DNA of 64,000 bases. Origin: Actinoplanes sp. NBRC 103695 (GTDB lineage: Bacteria; Actinomycetota; Actinomycetes; Mycobacteriales; Micromonosporaceae). This document shows positions 17,409-25,722 of the stretch, one piece after another. The stretch is from the NCBI RefSeq assembly GCF_030269485.1, contig NZ_BSTL01000008.1, positions 161,729-225,728 on the forward strand, given 5' to 3'. Under the pieces are notes generated by a model that saw only the letters and a program-made list of their open reading frames with translations, was not told the origin of the DNA and made no database searches. The position numbers and the translations under genes are program-made. Every line of letters starts with the position of its first letter. Within the stretch, counting starts at the first letter, position 1.

Positions 17409-18968
17409 ATGCCGCAGTCGAGCGACGAACTCACGCAACTCGCCGCGACGGTGCTCCAGCCGGGATTTCCCGGCACGACGGCGCCCGACTGGGTGCGCCG
17501 GATGCTGGCCGACGGGCTGGGCGGGGTCGCGCTGTTCGCGCGCAACGTCGAGTCGCCCGCGCAGGTCGCGGCGCTGACCGCCCAGCTGCGTGCCGAGCGC
17601 CCCGAGGTGATCGTGGCGATCGACGAGGAGGCCGGTGACGTCACCCGCTTCGAGTCACGGCAGGGCAGCTCCCGCCCGGGCAATCTGGCGCTGGGCGCGA
17701 TCGACGACCCGTCGCTCACCGAGGCGGTCGCCCGTGACCTGGGACGCGATCTGGCGCATGCCGGCATCACGCTGGACTACGCCCCGGACGTCGACGTCAA
17801 CAGCAACCCCGACAACCCGATCATCGGCGTACGCGCGTTCGGCGCCGACCCGGCCCTGGTGGCGAGGCATTCGGCCGCCTTCGTGACCGGTCTCCAGGCG
17901 TCCGGCGTGGCGGCCTGCGCCAAGCACTTCCCCGGTCACGGCGACACGGCCGTCGACTCGCACCACGCCGTCCCGCTGATCGACCGCGGCCGGGCCGAGC
18001 TGGAGTCCTGCGAGCTGATCCCGTTCCGGGCCGCGGTGGCGGCGGGCGTGCAGTCCGTGATGACCGGCCACCTGCTCGTCCCGGCGTACGACCCGGACCT
18101 GCCGGCCACCCTCAGCCCGCGCATCCTCACCGGGCTGCTGCGCGAGGAGCTCGGCTACGACGGCCTGATCGTCACCGACGGCATCGAGATGCAGGGCGTG
18201 TCCCGGATGTACGGCCTGGCCGGCGCGACCGTGCGAGCCATCGCGGCCGGCGCCGACGCGATCTGCGTGGGCGGTGACCACGCCGACGAGCACACCGCGA
18301 TCGCCCTGCGGGACGCGATCGTGGCGGCCGTCCGCAGTGGAGAGCTGCCGGAGGCGCGGCTGCGCGACGCTGCCGGGCGGGTCCGCCGGCTGGCCGCCTG
18401 GACGACCGAGACGCAGACCCGGACGGGGTCCCGGGCGGTGGCCGACGCGCTGTCCATCGGCGCGGTCGCCGCGTCGGTGATCGGGCTGGACGCGGCCCGC
18501 CGGGCGGTGCGGGTGACCGGCATCGCGGACGAGCTGCTGCCGCTCGCGCGCCCGCCGCACGTGGTCGAGTTCGCGCCGCCGCGCAACATCGCGATCGGCG
18601 CCGAGACGCCGTGGGGTCTGGGTGCGCCGCTGCACGAGATGCTGCCCGGCACCACGTCGGTACGGCTGAGCGAGGACGACCTCGGTGGCCTGGCCGAGCC
18701 GGAGTCCCGGGTACTGGCCGGGGCCGCCGACCGGCCACTGGTGCTGGTGGTCCGCGACCTGCACCGGCACCGCTGGGTGGCCGGCGCGGTGGCCCGCACG
18801 CTGGCGGTGTGCCCGAGCGCGATCGTGGTCGAGATGGGTCTGCCGGAGCAGGTGACCGGCGCCGTGCACCTGGCGACCTACGGCGCCACGCGCGCCTGCG
18901 GCCAGGCGGCGGCCGAGATCATCGCCGGGACGAGCATCCCGGCGGCCCCGCAGCCGGTGGCCGTTTAA
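17409..18968 (+). CDS. GH3 beta-N-acetylhexosaminidase-like glycosidase
   Basis: This 519-residue GH3 enzyme has the NagZ-type signature KHFPGHGDTAVDSH, including the His/Asp pair used as acid/base in NagZ enzymes, and IVTDGIEMQGVS, where the Asp is the nucleophile. A C-terminal domain of about 180 residues follows, longer than in Gram-negative NagZ. There is no signal peptide, so it probably acts on muropeptide or chitin-derived sugars inside the cell. The ATG at 17409 follows GGAGG (11 bases) and GGGGGA. Confidence 0.87.
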   Translation: MPQSSDELTQLAATVLQPGFPGTTAPDWVRRMLADGLGGVALFARNVESPAQVAALTAQLRAERPEVIVAIDEEAGDVTRFESRQGSSRPGNLALGAIDDPSLTEAVARDLGRDLAHAGITLDYAPDVDVNSNPDNPIIGVRAFGADPALVARHSAAFVTGLQASGVAACAKHFPGHGDTAVDSHHAVPLIDRGRAELESCELIPFRAAVAAGVQSVMTGHLLVPAYDPDLPATLSPRILTGLLREELGYDGLIVTDGIEMQGVSRMYGLAGATVRAIAAGADAICVGGDHADEHTAIALRDAIVAAVRSGELPEARLRDAAGRVRRLAAWTTETQTRTGSRAVADALSIGAVAASVIGLDAARRAVRVTGIADELLPLARPPHVVEFAPPRNIAIGAETPWGLGAPLHEMLPGTTSVRLSEDDLGGLAEPESRVLAGAADRPLVLVVRDLHRHRWVAGAVARTLAVCPSAIVVEMGLPEQVTGAVHLATYGATRACGQAAAEIIAGTSIPAAPQPVAV

Positions 18969-19246
18969 TCCTCGAGGATGTCGTCCCAGTCGTGGTGGGT
19001 CGACACGTACCTGGCGAAGAAGGGGCACGCCGGGATGACGCGCGCGCCCGTCGACCTCAAGTGGTCCAGGGTGAGGCGGGCTAGCTGACCGCCGAGGCCC
19101 TTGCCCTGGAAGGCCGGGTCGACCTCGCTGTGTGTGATGACGGTTACGCCATCGCGCACCCGGTATGCCGCCAGGCCGGCCTGGGCCCCGTCCACCACGA
19201 GCTCGAACCGGTGCTCCAACGGGTTGTCACGCAAGCTCACGTCCAT
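18965..19246 (-). CDS. small GNAT-like N-acetyltransferase
   Basis: This 93-residue protein is a minimal GNAT fold of the COG2388 type. The acetyl-CoA loop is VDPAFQGKGLGGQLA and a C-terminal part CPFFARYVSTHHDW is typical of this short subfamily. Its stop codon overlaps the stop of the convergent GH3 gene. The substrate is unknown. Confidence 0.85.
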   Translation of the reverse strand: MDVSLRDNPLEHRFELVVDGAQAGLAAYRVRDGVTVITHSEVDPAFQGKGLGGQLARLTLDHLRSTGARVIPACPFFARYVSTHHDWDDILED

Positions 19247-19288
19247 GCTTTCAGCTTAGGTTCGCTTTCGACCCGTACCGTGGGATGG

Positions 19289-19618
19289 GTGTTGAAGACC
19301 ACGGCCTCGCGCCGCGCCGCCTTGCTCACGACCGCCATCCTCGCGCTCGCACCCCTCGCCGCCTGCAGCAACGACAACGTCGACTGCGGCCTCAACCAGT
19401 GCACCGTCACCATCCCGCGGGAGACCGACGCCTCCGCCAGCGTGCTCGGTGTCGAGGCGAAATTCGTCAGCGCCGACCAGAACACGGTGACGCTGGAGGT
19501 GGCCGGCGAGCAGGTCCAGCTGACCAAGGGGCAACAGGCGGTGGACGTCGCGGGACTGCAGGTTTCGCTCGACAGCCTGACCCAGAACGACGTGTCATTC
19601 CAGGTGAGCCGCCCGTGA
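19289..19618 (+). CDS. small lipoprotein
   Basis: About 109 residues start with a basic, hydrophobic signal peptide ending LAPLAACS, a lipobox with Cys near residue 25. The mature part is small and likely beta-rich, with CGLNQCTVTIPRE. GTG at 19289 is chosen; GTG at 19280 is an alternative. No family is recognised. It lies 40 bases before the DUF1206 gene on the same strand. Confidence 0.6.
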   Translation: MLKTTASRRAALLTTAILALAPLAACSNDNVDCGLNQCTVTIPRETDASASVLGVEAKFVSADQNTVTLEVAGEQVQLTKGQQAVDVAGLQVSLDSLTQNDVSFQVSRP

Positions 19619-19658
19619 CGACGTTTGGCGGAAGTGGCCGCTGGTAATTGAGAGCGGC

Positions 19659-20480
19659 ATGTCAGCCACAGCTTCTGCACGTAGCTCGGCCTCGCGCGCG
19701 GCCAACAGCAAACCGCTGGAGATGCTCGCGCGCGGCGGTTTCATCGCCTACGGCGTCATCCACCTGTTGTTCGCGTGGCTGGCGCTCCAGGTCGCGTTCG
19801 GCAACTCGTCCGGCGAGACCGACCAGTCCGGCGCCCTGCAGGCCATCGCCCAGGGCCCGGGCGGCAAGTTCCTGCTCGTCCTGATCGCCATCGGCATGGC
19901 CGCGATGGCGATCTGGCAGGCCTTCGAGGCCGCCATCGGGGAGAGCGGCCCGCAGGACAAGCAGGCCCTCGCGGAGCGGGTCATCTCCGGCTTCCGGGCC
20001 ATCCTGTACGGCTACTTCACCGTGCTCACCATCAAGACGATCACGGGCGCGCAGGCGTCGCAGTCGAAGAGCCAGCAGTCGTCCGCGTCCAACCTGATGA
20101 GCAGCGGCGGCGGCCGGTTCCTGGTCGGCTTCATCGGCCTCGTGGTGATCGGTGTCGGCGTCGGGCTGGCCGTCTACGGCCTCAAGAAGAAGTTCGAGAA
20201 GCACCTCAACACCGGGCAGATGAGCCCGGAGGTGCACCGGACCGTCGGCCGGCTCGGCAAGGCGGGTTACACGAGCAAGGGCGTCGCGTACGCCGTCGCC
20301 GGCGTCCTGTTCACCGTCGCGGCGGTCACCTTCGACGCGGAGAAGGCCGGCGGCCTGGACTCGGCGCTGAAGGCTCTGGCCGAGCGCAGCTGGGGCCCGT
20401 GGGTGCTGGGCCTGATCGCGCTGGGCATCGCCTGCTTCGGCGTCTACTGCTTCTTCCAGGCCAAGTACCGCAAGGTCTGA
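19659..20480 (+). CDS. DUF1206 membrane protein
   Basis: This 273-residue integral membrane protein has three DUF1206 units of about 70 residues, each with two membrane helices and a GYxxxGxxY/GxxAYA-type start (AYGVIHLLFA, LYGYFTVL and YTSKGVAYAVAG). The function is unknown. A near-perfect 35-base tandem duplication covers its last codons and stop. A terminator follows at 20524. Confidence 0.88.
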   Translation: MSATASARSSASRAANSKPLEMLARGGFIAYGVIHLLFAWLALQVAFGNSSGETDQSGALQAIAQGPGGKFLLVLIAIGMAAMAIWQAFEAAIGESGPQDKQALAERVISGFRAILYGYFTVLTIKTITGAQASQSKSQQSSASNLMSSGGGRFLVGFIGLVVIGVGVGLAVYGLKKKFEKHLNTGQMSPEVHRTVGRLGKAGYTSKGVAYAVAGVLFTVAAVTFDAEKAGGLDSALKALAERSWGPWVLGLIALGIACFGVYCFFQAKYRKV

Positions 20481-20519
20481 CCGACTTCTTCCAGGCCAAG
20501 TACGCAAGGTCTGACCGAC
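20451..20519. repeat. 35-bp tandem duplication across a stop codon
   Basis: The sequence TTCTTCCAGGCCAAGTAC... at 20451-20485 is repeated at 20486-20519 with one C missing. The first copy contains the DUF1206 stop codon, so the second copy is non-coding. This looks like a recent duplication. Confidence 0.9.
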
Positions 20520-20523
20520 GACG

Positions 20524-20554
20524 GAAAGGCGGCCGCGTAACGCGACCGCCTTTC
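20524..20554. terminator. terminator hairpin after DUF1206 gene
   Basis: Arms GAAAGGCGGCCGCG (20524-20537) and CGCGACCGCCTTTC (20541-20554) form a 14-base stem with one mismatch and a 3-base loop. It separates the DUF1206 gene from the MscS-like gene that starts 20 bases later. Confidence 0.75.
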
Positions 20555-20574
20555 GCGTGTGATGTGATGCCGCA

Positions 20575-21759
20575 GTGAATGGCGTATTGACCGCTCTGCT
20601 CGCCGTCGTCGTGGCGGCCGGCGCCGCGCTGGTCGTGGTCGAGGCCATCCATCTGGCCGTCGTGCGGCTCGGCAAGCGCTCGATGCTCTGGGCGGACCTG
20701 GCCCGGACGGCCCACGCGCCGTTCCGGGCCCTCGTCGTGGTCTTCGCGGTCCGCCTCGCCGTCACCCACGGGGTGGACGATTTCGGCGGCCGGGCCACCG
20801 TACGGCACCTGCTGCTGCTCGCGATCATCGCCGCGTCCGCGTGGCTGATCGGCGCGCTGCTGCTGGTGCTGGAGGACTTCGCGCTCACCCGGTGGCGCAC
20901 CGACGTCCCGGACAACCTCCGCGCGCGCCGGCTCAAGACCCAGGTCGTGATGCTGCGCCGGGTGACGGTCGCCGGGATCGTGGTGCTCGCCATCGGCGTG
21001 ATGCTGATGACTTTCCCGGGCGTACGCGCCCTCGGCGCCAGCGTCCTTGCCTCGGCCGGCGTGATCAGCGTGGTGGCCGCCCTGGCCGCGCAGAGCACAC
21101 TCGGGAACGTCTTCGCCGGGATCCAGCTCGCGTTCAGCGACGCGGTGCGGGTCGACGACGTGGTGGTCGTCGAGGGGGAGTGGGGCCGCATCGAGGAGCT
21201 CACCCTCACGTACGTGGCGGTGCAGATCTGGGACGACCGCCGGCTGATCCTGCCCACCTCGTACTTCACCACCAAGCCCTTCCAGAACTGGACCCGGACC
21301 TCCTCGGCGGTCCTCGGCACGGCCGAGGTGGACGTCGACTGGTCCGCTCCGGTCGAGGATCTGCGGACCGAGCTGCGGCGGGTGGTCGGGCTGTCCGAGC
21401 TGTGGGACGGCCGGGTCTGTGTGCTGCAGGTGACCGACGCGACCGGCGGGATGATCCGGCTGCGCGCGCTGGTGAGCGCCGCCGATGCGGGCACGTTGTG
21501 GGATTTGCGGTGCCTGGTCCGCGAGCGTCTGGTGAGCTGGGTGTGGGAGAACGGGCAGGGGGCGTTGCCGCGCTTGCGGGCGGACACCGACCCGGTCCGG
21601 CCGGCAGCCGCGTCGCCGGCGGCCTCGGCGGGGCCTGGCTCCACCGGCGCCACCGGCTCCTCCGGCTCCGGCTCCTCCGGCGACGATCAGGTCTTCGCCG
21701 GCGGCACGGACGGCGACCGGCGCGGTGCGACATTCAGCGGCGGGGACGAAGAGCGGTGA
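20575..21759 (+). CDS. MscS-family mechanosensitive channel
   Basis: This 394-residue protein has four or so N-terminal membrane helices (about 5-30, 45-65, 80-105, 125-150), then the pore helix region VLASAGVISVVAALAAQSTLG and an MscS beta domain (about 180-240: FAGIQLAFSDAVRVDDVV). The C-terminal tail is rich in Gly/Ser/Ala (about 340-385). MscS channels release solutes under low osmolarity. It starts at GTG. Confidence 0.88.
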   Translation: MNGVLTALLAVVVAAGAALVVVEAIHLAVVRLGKRSMLWADLARTAHAPFRALVVVFAVRLAVTHGVDDFGGRATVRHLLLLAIIAASAWLIGALLLVLEDFALTRWRTDVPDNLRARRLKTQVVMLRRVTVAGIVVLAIGVMLMTFPGVRALGASVLASAGVISVVAALAAQSTLGNVFAGIQLAFSDAVRVDDVVVVEGEWGRIEELTLTYVAVQIWDDRRLILPTSYFTTKPFQNWTRTSSAVLGTAEVDVDWSAPVEDLRTELRRVVGLSELWDGRVCVLQVTDATGGMIRLRALVSAADAGTLWDLRCLVRERLVSWVWENGQGALPRLRADTDPVRPAAASPAASAGPGSTGATGSSGSGSSGDDQVFAGGTDGDRRGATFSGGDEER

Positions 21760-21821
21760 GCAGGAGGATTGCTTCTTCGCACCGTGGGGCATACACCCGG
21801 GAACAGGGAGAGGAGGACAGC

Positions 21822-22256
21822 ATGGCGGATGTCCTGAACGGCAGTGCGGCCCGTAAGGTCGGCGATCAGTCCACGTCAGAGCTGGTGCAACGGGCCAGCG
21901 AGCAGATCACCACGCTGGTTCGCGACGAGCTCGCGCTCGCCAAGGCGGAGTTGGCCGAGAAGGGCAAGCACGCCGGGGTCGGCATCGGGCTCTTCGGTGG
22001 TGGCGGGGTGCTCGCGCTGTACGGTGTGGGTGCGCTCATCGCCACCGGCATCATCGCGCTCAATCTGGTCCTGGACCTCTGGCTGGCCGCGCTGATCGTG
22101 ACGGTGGTGCTGTTCGTGGCCGCCGGGATCCTGGCCCTGCTGGGCAAGAAGCAGGTCACCCAGGCGGTGCCGCCCGAGCCGAAGCAAGCGATCGAGAGCG
22201 TGAAGGCTGACGTGGACGAAGTGAAGCACGCGGTGCGCGACAGGAGCCGGGCATGA
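21822..22256 (+). CDS. holin-superfamily-like membrane protein (Phage_holin_3_6)
   Basis: This 144-residue protein has a helical N-terminus (TSELVQRASEQITTLVRDEL), two membrane helices (about 50-75 and 80-105) and a charged C-terminus. It matches the actinobacterial PF07332-type family, which is annotated holin-like but is chromosomal and not known to lyse cells. AGGAGG precedes the ATG. Its stop overlaps the DUF3618 start, so 21822-22932 is one operon. Confidence 0.85.
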   Translation: MADVLNGSAARKVGDQSTSELVQRASEQITTLVRDELALAKAELAEKGKHAGVGIGLFGGGGVLALYGVGALIATGIIALNLVLDLWLAALIVTVVLFVAAGILALLGKKQVTQAVPPEPKQAIESVKADVDEVKHAVRDRSRA

Positions 22257-22663
22257 GCGAGAAGAACGGCAAGCCCGGCCAGAACGGCAAGCCGGACGTG
22301 GCGGCGTTGCGCGCGGAGATCGCGCAGACCCGCGTGGAGCTCGGCGAGACGGTGCAGGCGCTGGCGGCCAAGGCTGACGTCAAGGCGCGCGCCACCGAGA
22401 AGGTCGAGCAGACCAAGCAGAAGGTGAAGGCGCAGGCGAGCGAGGCAGGCCAGCGGGCGCTCGACGCGGCGCACCTGGCGAGCGCCAAGGTGCGGTCGGC
22501 GGCGGGACAGGCCGGCGACCGCGCCCGCGAGACGGCGACCCAGGTGCAGGAATCGGACCCGGTCGATCAGGTACGCCGCCGGCCCATCCCGTTCGTGGCG
22601 ATCGTCGCCGGGGTGGCCGCCGTGGTCGGCGTGATCCTGGTGATCCGCGGGAGGCGGCGGTGA
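22253..22663 (+). CDS. DUF3618 protein
   Basis: This 136-residue protein has a DUF3618 segment (DVAALRAEIAQTRVELGETV), a long charged helical region with Lys/Ala/Glu repeats, and one C-terminal membrane helix (about 107-130) ending RGRRR. It overlaps its neighbours by 4 bases on each side. DUF3618 proteins commonly sit between the holin-like and DUF4235 genes. The function is unknown. Confidence 0.85.
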   Translation: MSEKNGKPGQNGKPDVAALRAEIAQTRVELGETVQALAAKADVKARATEKVEQTKQKVKAQASEAGQRALDAAHLASAKVRSAAGQAGDRARETATQVQESDPVDQVRRRPIPFVAIVAGVAAVVGVILVIRGRRR

Positions 22664-22932
22664 GCAGGAAGGTCAACAAGATCGTGTACAAGCCGGTGGG
22701 CCTGCTGCTCGGCATCGCCGCAGGTTCGCTGGCCGGTCTGGTCTTCAAGCAGGTGTGGAAGGTGGCGGCGGGCGACGACGACGCGCCCAACGCGACCGAC
22801 GAGGACCGCGGCTGGGGCGAGATCCTCGCCGCCGCGGCGATCCAGGGCGTCATCTTCTCGGTGGTGAAGGCGGCCGTCGATCGGGGCGGCGCGGTCGGCG
22901 TCCGTCGTTTGACGGGTTCCTGGCCGGACTGA
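22660..22932 (+). CDS. DUF4235 membrane protein
   Basis: This 90-residue protein has one or two membrane helices (PVGLLLGIAAGSLAGLVFKQ and LAAAAIQGVIFSVVKAAV) and fits DUF4235. It starts at GTG within the DUF3618 stop. The three-gene set probably forms a cell-envelope stress or surface-associated complex; that is inference from co-occurrence. Confidence 0.83.
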   Translation: MSRKVNKIVYKPVGLLLGIAAGSLAGLVFKQVWKVAAGDDDAPNATDEDRGWGEILAAAAIQGVIFSVVKAAVDRGGAVGVRRLTGSWPD

Positions 22933-23247
22933 TCCTCACTCAACGTCATTGACCGTGGTCAAGGTCTTCCGCAACGCTCTGTCGATGTGGGGGACCTTTT
23001 CCGTATCTGCCGTGGGTGCCTCGAATGTCGGCCGGGGGGAGCTTCCACGCCCGATTTTCGGGTACAGTGTGGCCAGTTTTTGCGTACGTGGTGTGCTGCT
23101 TCACGCGCCTCCGGGATGCCCTCCAGGCACCCTCGGCGGTCGGGTGGATGGGACGTCCTCTGAAAGGCCGCCTCAATGGCGCCGCTGCTCGAAAACGGAC
23201 ATCGGCTCCTCGCATCACGGGGCTGGCATTTTCAGAAGGAGAACAGC
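22933..23247. promoter_or_regulatory. long leader and promoter region of the cold-shock gene
   Basis: This 315-base gap has no convincing gene. Cold-shock genes often have long structured 5' leaders. A possible -10 box TACAGT lies at 23063-23068, giving a leader of about 175 bases. AGAAGGAGA just before 23248 is a strong ribosome site. Confidence 0.45.
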
Positions 23248-23451
23248 ATGGCAACAGGTCAGGTGAAGTGGTTCAACGCAGACAAGGGCTTCGGCTTCAT
23301 CACCGTCGACGGCGGGGGTGCTGACGTCTTCGTCCACTTCTCGGCCATCCAGACGTCCGGCTACCGGACTCTGGAAGAGAACCAGCGGGTCGAGTTCGAG
23401 ATCGCCCAGGGCCAGAAGGGCCCCCAGGCGGAGCAGGTTCGCCCGATCTGA
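23248..23451 (+). CDS. cold-shock protein (CspA family)
   Basis: This 67-residue single cold-shock domain protein begins [21 protein letters not shown]-binding motifs RNP1 (KGFGFITV) and RNP2 (VFVHFSAI) are intact. It binds single-stranded RNA and DNA as an RNA chaperone. Length and sequence are typical for Actinobacteria. A T-rich terminator follows at 23515. Confidence 0.96.
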   Translation: MATGQVKWFNADKGFGFITVDGGGADVFVHFSAIQTSGYRTLEENQRVEFEIAQGQKGPQAEQVRPI

Positions 23452-23514
23452 GACCACCTGCCGGCGGCGACACCGGCTGTCGGCTTCAGCGCGCGGAAGC
23501 CGACCGAGAGACAG

Positions 23515-23550
23515 AAACCCCGCATCCCACGGATGGGATGCGGGGTTTTT
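23515..23550 (+). terminator. intrinsic terminator after cold-shock gene
   Basis: Perfect 14-base arms AAACCCCGCATCCC (23515-23528) and its complement (23535-23548) with a 6-base loop are followed by a T run. It is a classic rho-independent terminator. Confidence 0.92.
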
Positions 23551-23581
23551 AGCGTGCCGCTCACTCACGCAAGCGCCGCGC

Positions 23582-23854
23582 TCACGCCTGCGGTGGCTGC
23601 TGCTCCTGATGCGCCAGACGGGCGAGCTCGGCCTGCTTGGCCTTGTTGCGGCGCCGAGTGCCGAGCACCAGCAGCACCAGGCCGCCCAGCGCCACGACCG
23701 GGCCGATGATCGACCAGATCTGCACGCCGCTCATCACGCTGCCACCGACCAGGTCCAGGCCCTGCAGCGTCCACAGGCCACCGAGGGCGAGCAGCAGCAG
23801 TCCCAGGGTCATCGCGGTCCAGCCGACGAGCCTCGGCTTCTCCTCGCCTACCAC
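23582..23854 (-). CDS. small membrane protein (two TM segments)
   Basis: This 90-residue protein has two membrane helices (MTLGLLLLALGGLWTLQG and IWSIIGPVVALGGLVLLVLG) and a charged Gln-rich tail. It begins inside the end of the aldo/keto reductase gene (7-base overlap), so it is co-transcribed. The family is widespread in Actinobacteria but has no known function. Confidence 0.7.
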   Translation of the reverse strand: MVGEEKPRLVGWTAMTLGLLLLALGGLWTLQGLDLVGGSVMSGVQIWSIIGPVVALGGLVLLVLGTRRRNKAKQAELARLAHQEQQPPQA

Positions 23855-24825
23855 CGGTCGTGCACCTGCGCCCGGACCAGGTCGTCATAGGTCTCGCGCA
23901 CCGCGTGCTGCACCTCGGGGGTCAGCGGCGGCAGCCCGGCCACCGCGGCGTTCGCCCGCGCCTGCTCCGGGTTGCGCGCGCCCGGGATGACCACCGTGAC
24001 GCCCGGCTGGTCGATGACCCACCGCAGCGCGAACTGCGCCATCGTCTCGCCCTCGCGGACCAGCGGCCGCAGCCGGGCCACCGCCTCCAGCCCGGTCGCG
24101 TAGTCCACGCCGGAGAAGGTCTCGCCGACGTCGAACGCCTCGCCGTGCCGGTTGTAGTTGCGGTGGTCGTCGGCCGCGAACGTGGTGTCCGCGTCGTAGC
24201 GGCCGGAGAGCAGCCCGCTGGCCAGCGGCACGCGCGCGATGATGCCGACGCCCGCCTCCCGGGCCGCGGGCAGCACCCGCTCGAGCGGCTTGCGGCGCAG
24301 CGCGTTCAGGATGATCTGCACGCTGGCGGTGTTCGGCCGGGCGATCGCCGCGAGCGCCTCGTCGGCGGTCTCCACGCTGACCCCGTACGCCGAGATCCGC
24401 TTCTCCTGAACCATCAGGTCGAGCGCGTCGTAGGTGGCGTCCATCGAGAACACCGGGGTCGGCGGGCAGTGCAGCTGCACCAGGTCGAGGGTGTCCACGC
24501 CGAGGTTGGCGCGGGACCGGTCGTTCCAGGCGCGGAAGTTGTCCAGCGAGTAGTTCGCCACCTCCTGCGCCATGCGCCGGCCCATCTTGGTGGCCACGAA
24601 GAGCCCCGGACGGTCCTTGATGAACGAGCCGATGATCTGCTCGCTGCGGCCGTCGCCGTACACGTCGGCGGTGTCGATGAAGGTGACCCCGGCGTCGACG
24701 GCCGCGGACAGCGTGGCGTGCGCGTCGTCCTCGGTCACCGTGCCCCAGTCGGCGCCCAGCTGCCAGGCGCCGAGCCCGATCACCGAGACATCCCGTCCCA
24801 TCCTGCTAAAGCTGCGATTTTCCAC
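23848..24825 (-). CDS. aldo/keto reductase
   Basis: This 325-residue NADPH-dependent reductase has the AKR barrel with catalytic Asp/Tyr in FIDTADVYGDGRSE, Lys in FVATKMGR and His in LVQLHCPP. The late segment VTVVIPGARNPEQARANA is the cofactor-binding loop. It reduces carbonyl compounds; the substrate is unknown. A GTG start at 24825 is used; ATG at 24801 is possible. It is divergent from the methyltransferase with a palindrome between. Confidence 0.9.
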   Translation of the reverse strand: MENRSFSRMGRDVSVIGLGAWQLGADWGTVTEDDAHATLSAAVDAGVTFIDTADVYGDGRSEQIIGSFIKDRPGLFVATKMGRRMAQEVANYSLDNFRAWNDRSRANLGVDTLDLVQLHCPPTPVFSMDATYDALDLMVQEKRISAYGVSVETADEALAAIARPNTASVQIILNALRRKPLERVLPAAREAGVGIIARVPLASGLLSGRYDADTTFAADDHRNYNRHGEAFDVGETFSGVDYATGLEAVARLRPLVREGETMAQFALRWVIDQPGVTVVIPGARNPEQARANAAVAGLPPLTPEVQHAVRETYDDLVRAQVHDRW

Positions 24826-24854
24826 GGCGCGAGCCTATCTCTCACGGTGCTAAA

Positions 24855-24866
24855 GTCTTGCAAGAC
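24855..24866. promoter_or_regulatory. 12-base palindrome between divergent genes
   Basis: GTCTTGCAAGAC is a perfect palindrome, followed directly by GTACGTAC. It sits between the aldo/keto reductase and tam-like genes, where an operator or promoter element would lie. CTTGCAAG-type sites are used by LacI-family repressors in Actinobacteria; no such gene is nearby. Confidence 0.4.
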
Positions 24867-24890
24867 GTACGTACGGTTTGGAGGCGCGCA

Positions 24891-25628
24891 ATGTGGGACC
24901 CGGCCATCTATCAGCGGTACGGAGATGAGCGCTCGCGTCCGTTCTTCGACCTGGTGGCGCGCGTGGGGGCGGAGAAGCCACGTGCCGTCGTCGACCTCGG
25001 CTGCGGCCCGGGCCAGCTCACGGCCACCCTGGCGCAGCGGTGGCCCGGCGCGCGGGTGACCGGCGTCGACTCGTCGCCGGAGATGGTGGCCCGCGCTCGC
25101 GACGTCATCGACGCGTCGCTCGGTGACGTACGGGAGTGGCGCCCGGCCGACGACGTCGACGTGCTGGTGACCAACGCGACGCTGCAGTGGGTGCCCGGCC
25201 ATCCCGATCTGCTGGTCCGGTGGGCTCACGAGCTGCCCGCCGGCGCGTGGATCGCGATGCAGGTGCCGGGCAACTTCGACGCGCCGTCCCACCGGGCGCT
25301 GCGCGAGGTCGGCGCGGGCTACGGCCTGGGCGACGTGCTGCGCGAGGCGCCGGTGCTGGACCCGGCCGGGTACGCGGCCCTGTTCGGCGGCCCGGCCGAC
25401 GCGTGGGAGACGACCTACCTGCACCTGCTGCCCGAGGACGGGTCCGAGCACCCGGTGCTGCGCTGGATGGAGGGCACCGCGCTGCGGCCTGTCCGCGCGA
25501 GGCTGGACGACGCGGCATGGCAGGATTTCCGGGATGCCCTGGCGGCCCGGCTGGCCGACGCCTACCCGGCGCGCGACGGCCTGGTCGCCTTCCCGTTCCG
25601 CCGCATCTTCGTGGTGGCCCGCACCTAG
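24891..25628 (+). CDS. tam: trans-aconitate 2-methyltransferase-like SAM methyltransferase
   Basis: This 245-residue class I methyltransferase has SAM motif I VVDLGCGPGQLTATLAQRWP, the acidic strand TGVDSSPEM, and motif IV DVLVTNATLQWVPGH, all close to the Tam family. Tam methylates trans-aconitate formed from cis-aconitate and so relieves aconitase inhibition. The ATG at 24891 follows GGAGG. The C-terminus FRRIFVVAR also fits Tam. Confidence 0.85.
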   Translation: MWDPAIYQRYGDERSRPFFDLVARVGAEKPRAVVDLGCGPGQLTATLAQRWPGARVTGVDSSPEMVARARDVIDASLGDVREWRPADDVDVLVTNATLQWVPGHPDLLVRWAHELPAGAWIAMQVPGNFDAPSHRALREVGAGYGLGDVLREAPVLDPAGYAALFGGPADAWETTYLHLLPEDGSEHPVLRWMEGTALRPVRARLDDAAWQDFRDALAARLADAYPARDGLVAFPFRRIFVVART

Positions 25629-25638
25629 CCGGGTCGCG

Positions 25639-25682
25639 CCGGCACTGGAGGGGAACGAACGTTCGTTCCCCTCCAGCGCCGG
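25639..25682. terminator. 44-base palindrome with perfect 32-base core
   Basis: The core at 25645-25676 is perfectly self-complementary with no loop; outer arms extend it with one mismatch. It lies between tam and the deaminase gene. There is no T run. It could end tam transcription, act as an operator or be a palindromic repeat. Confidence 0.6.
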
Positions 25683-25722
25683 ATCGACGACGGCGTCGGG
25701 CCAAAGACGAGAGGGAGACTCC

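Noticed and set aside
17655-19028. Long minus-strand ORF opposite the GH3 gene
   Set aside because: It is Arg/Gly/His-rich translation of the antisense strand of a clear GH3 gene, a usual artefact of high-GC DNA.
20326-21792. 488-codon minus-strand ORF opposite the MscS-like gene
   Set aside because: Composition is that of antisense high-GC shadow, with no domain, while the plus strand encodes an intact channel.
21822-22932. Prophage lysis cassette
   Set aside because: The holin-like, DUF3618 and DUF4235 genes form a common chromosomal set in Actinobacteria, and there is no endolysin or phage structural gene.
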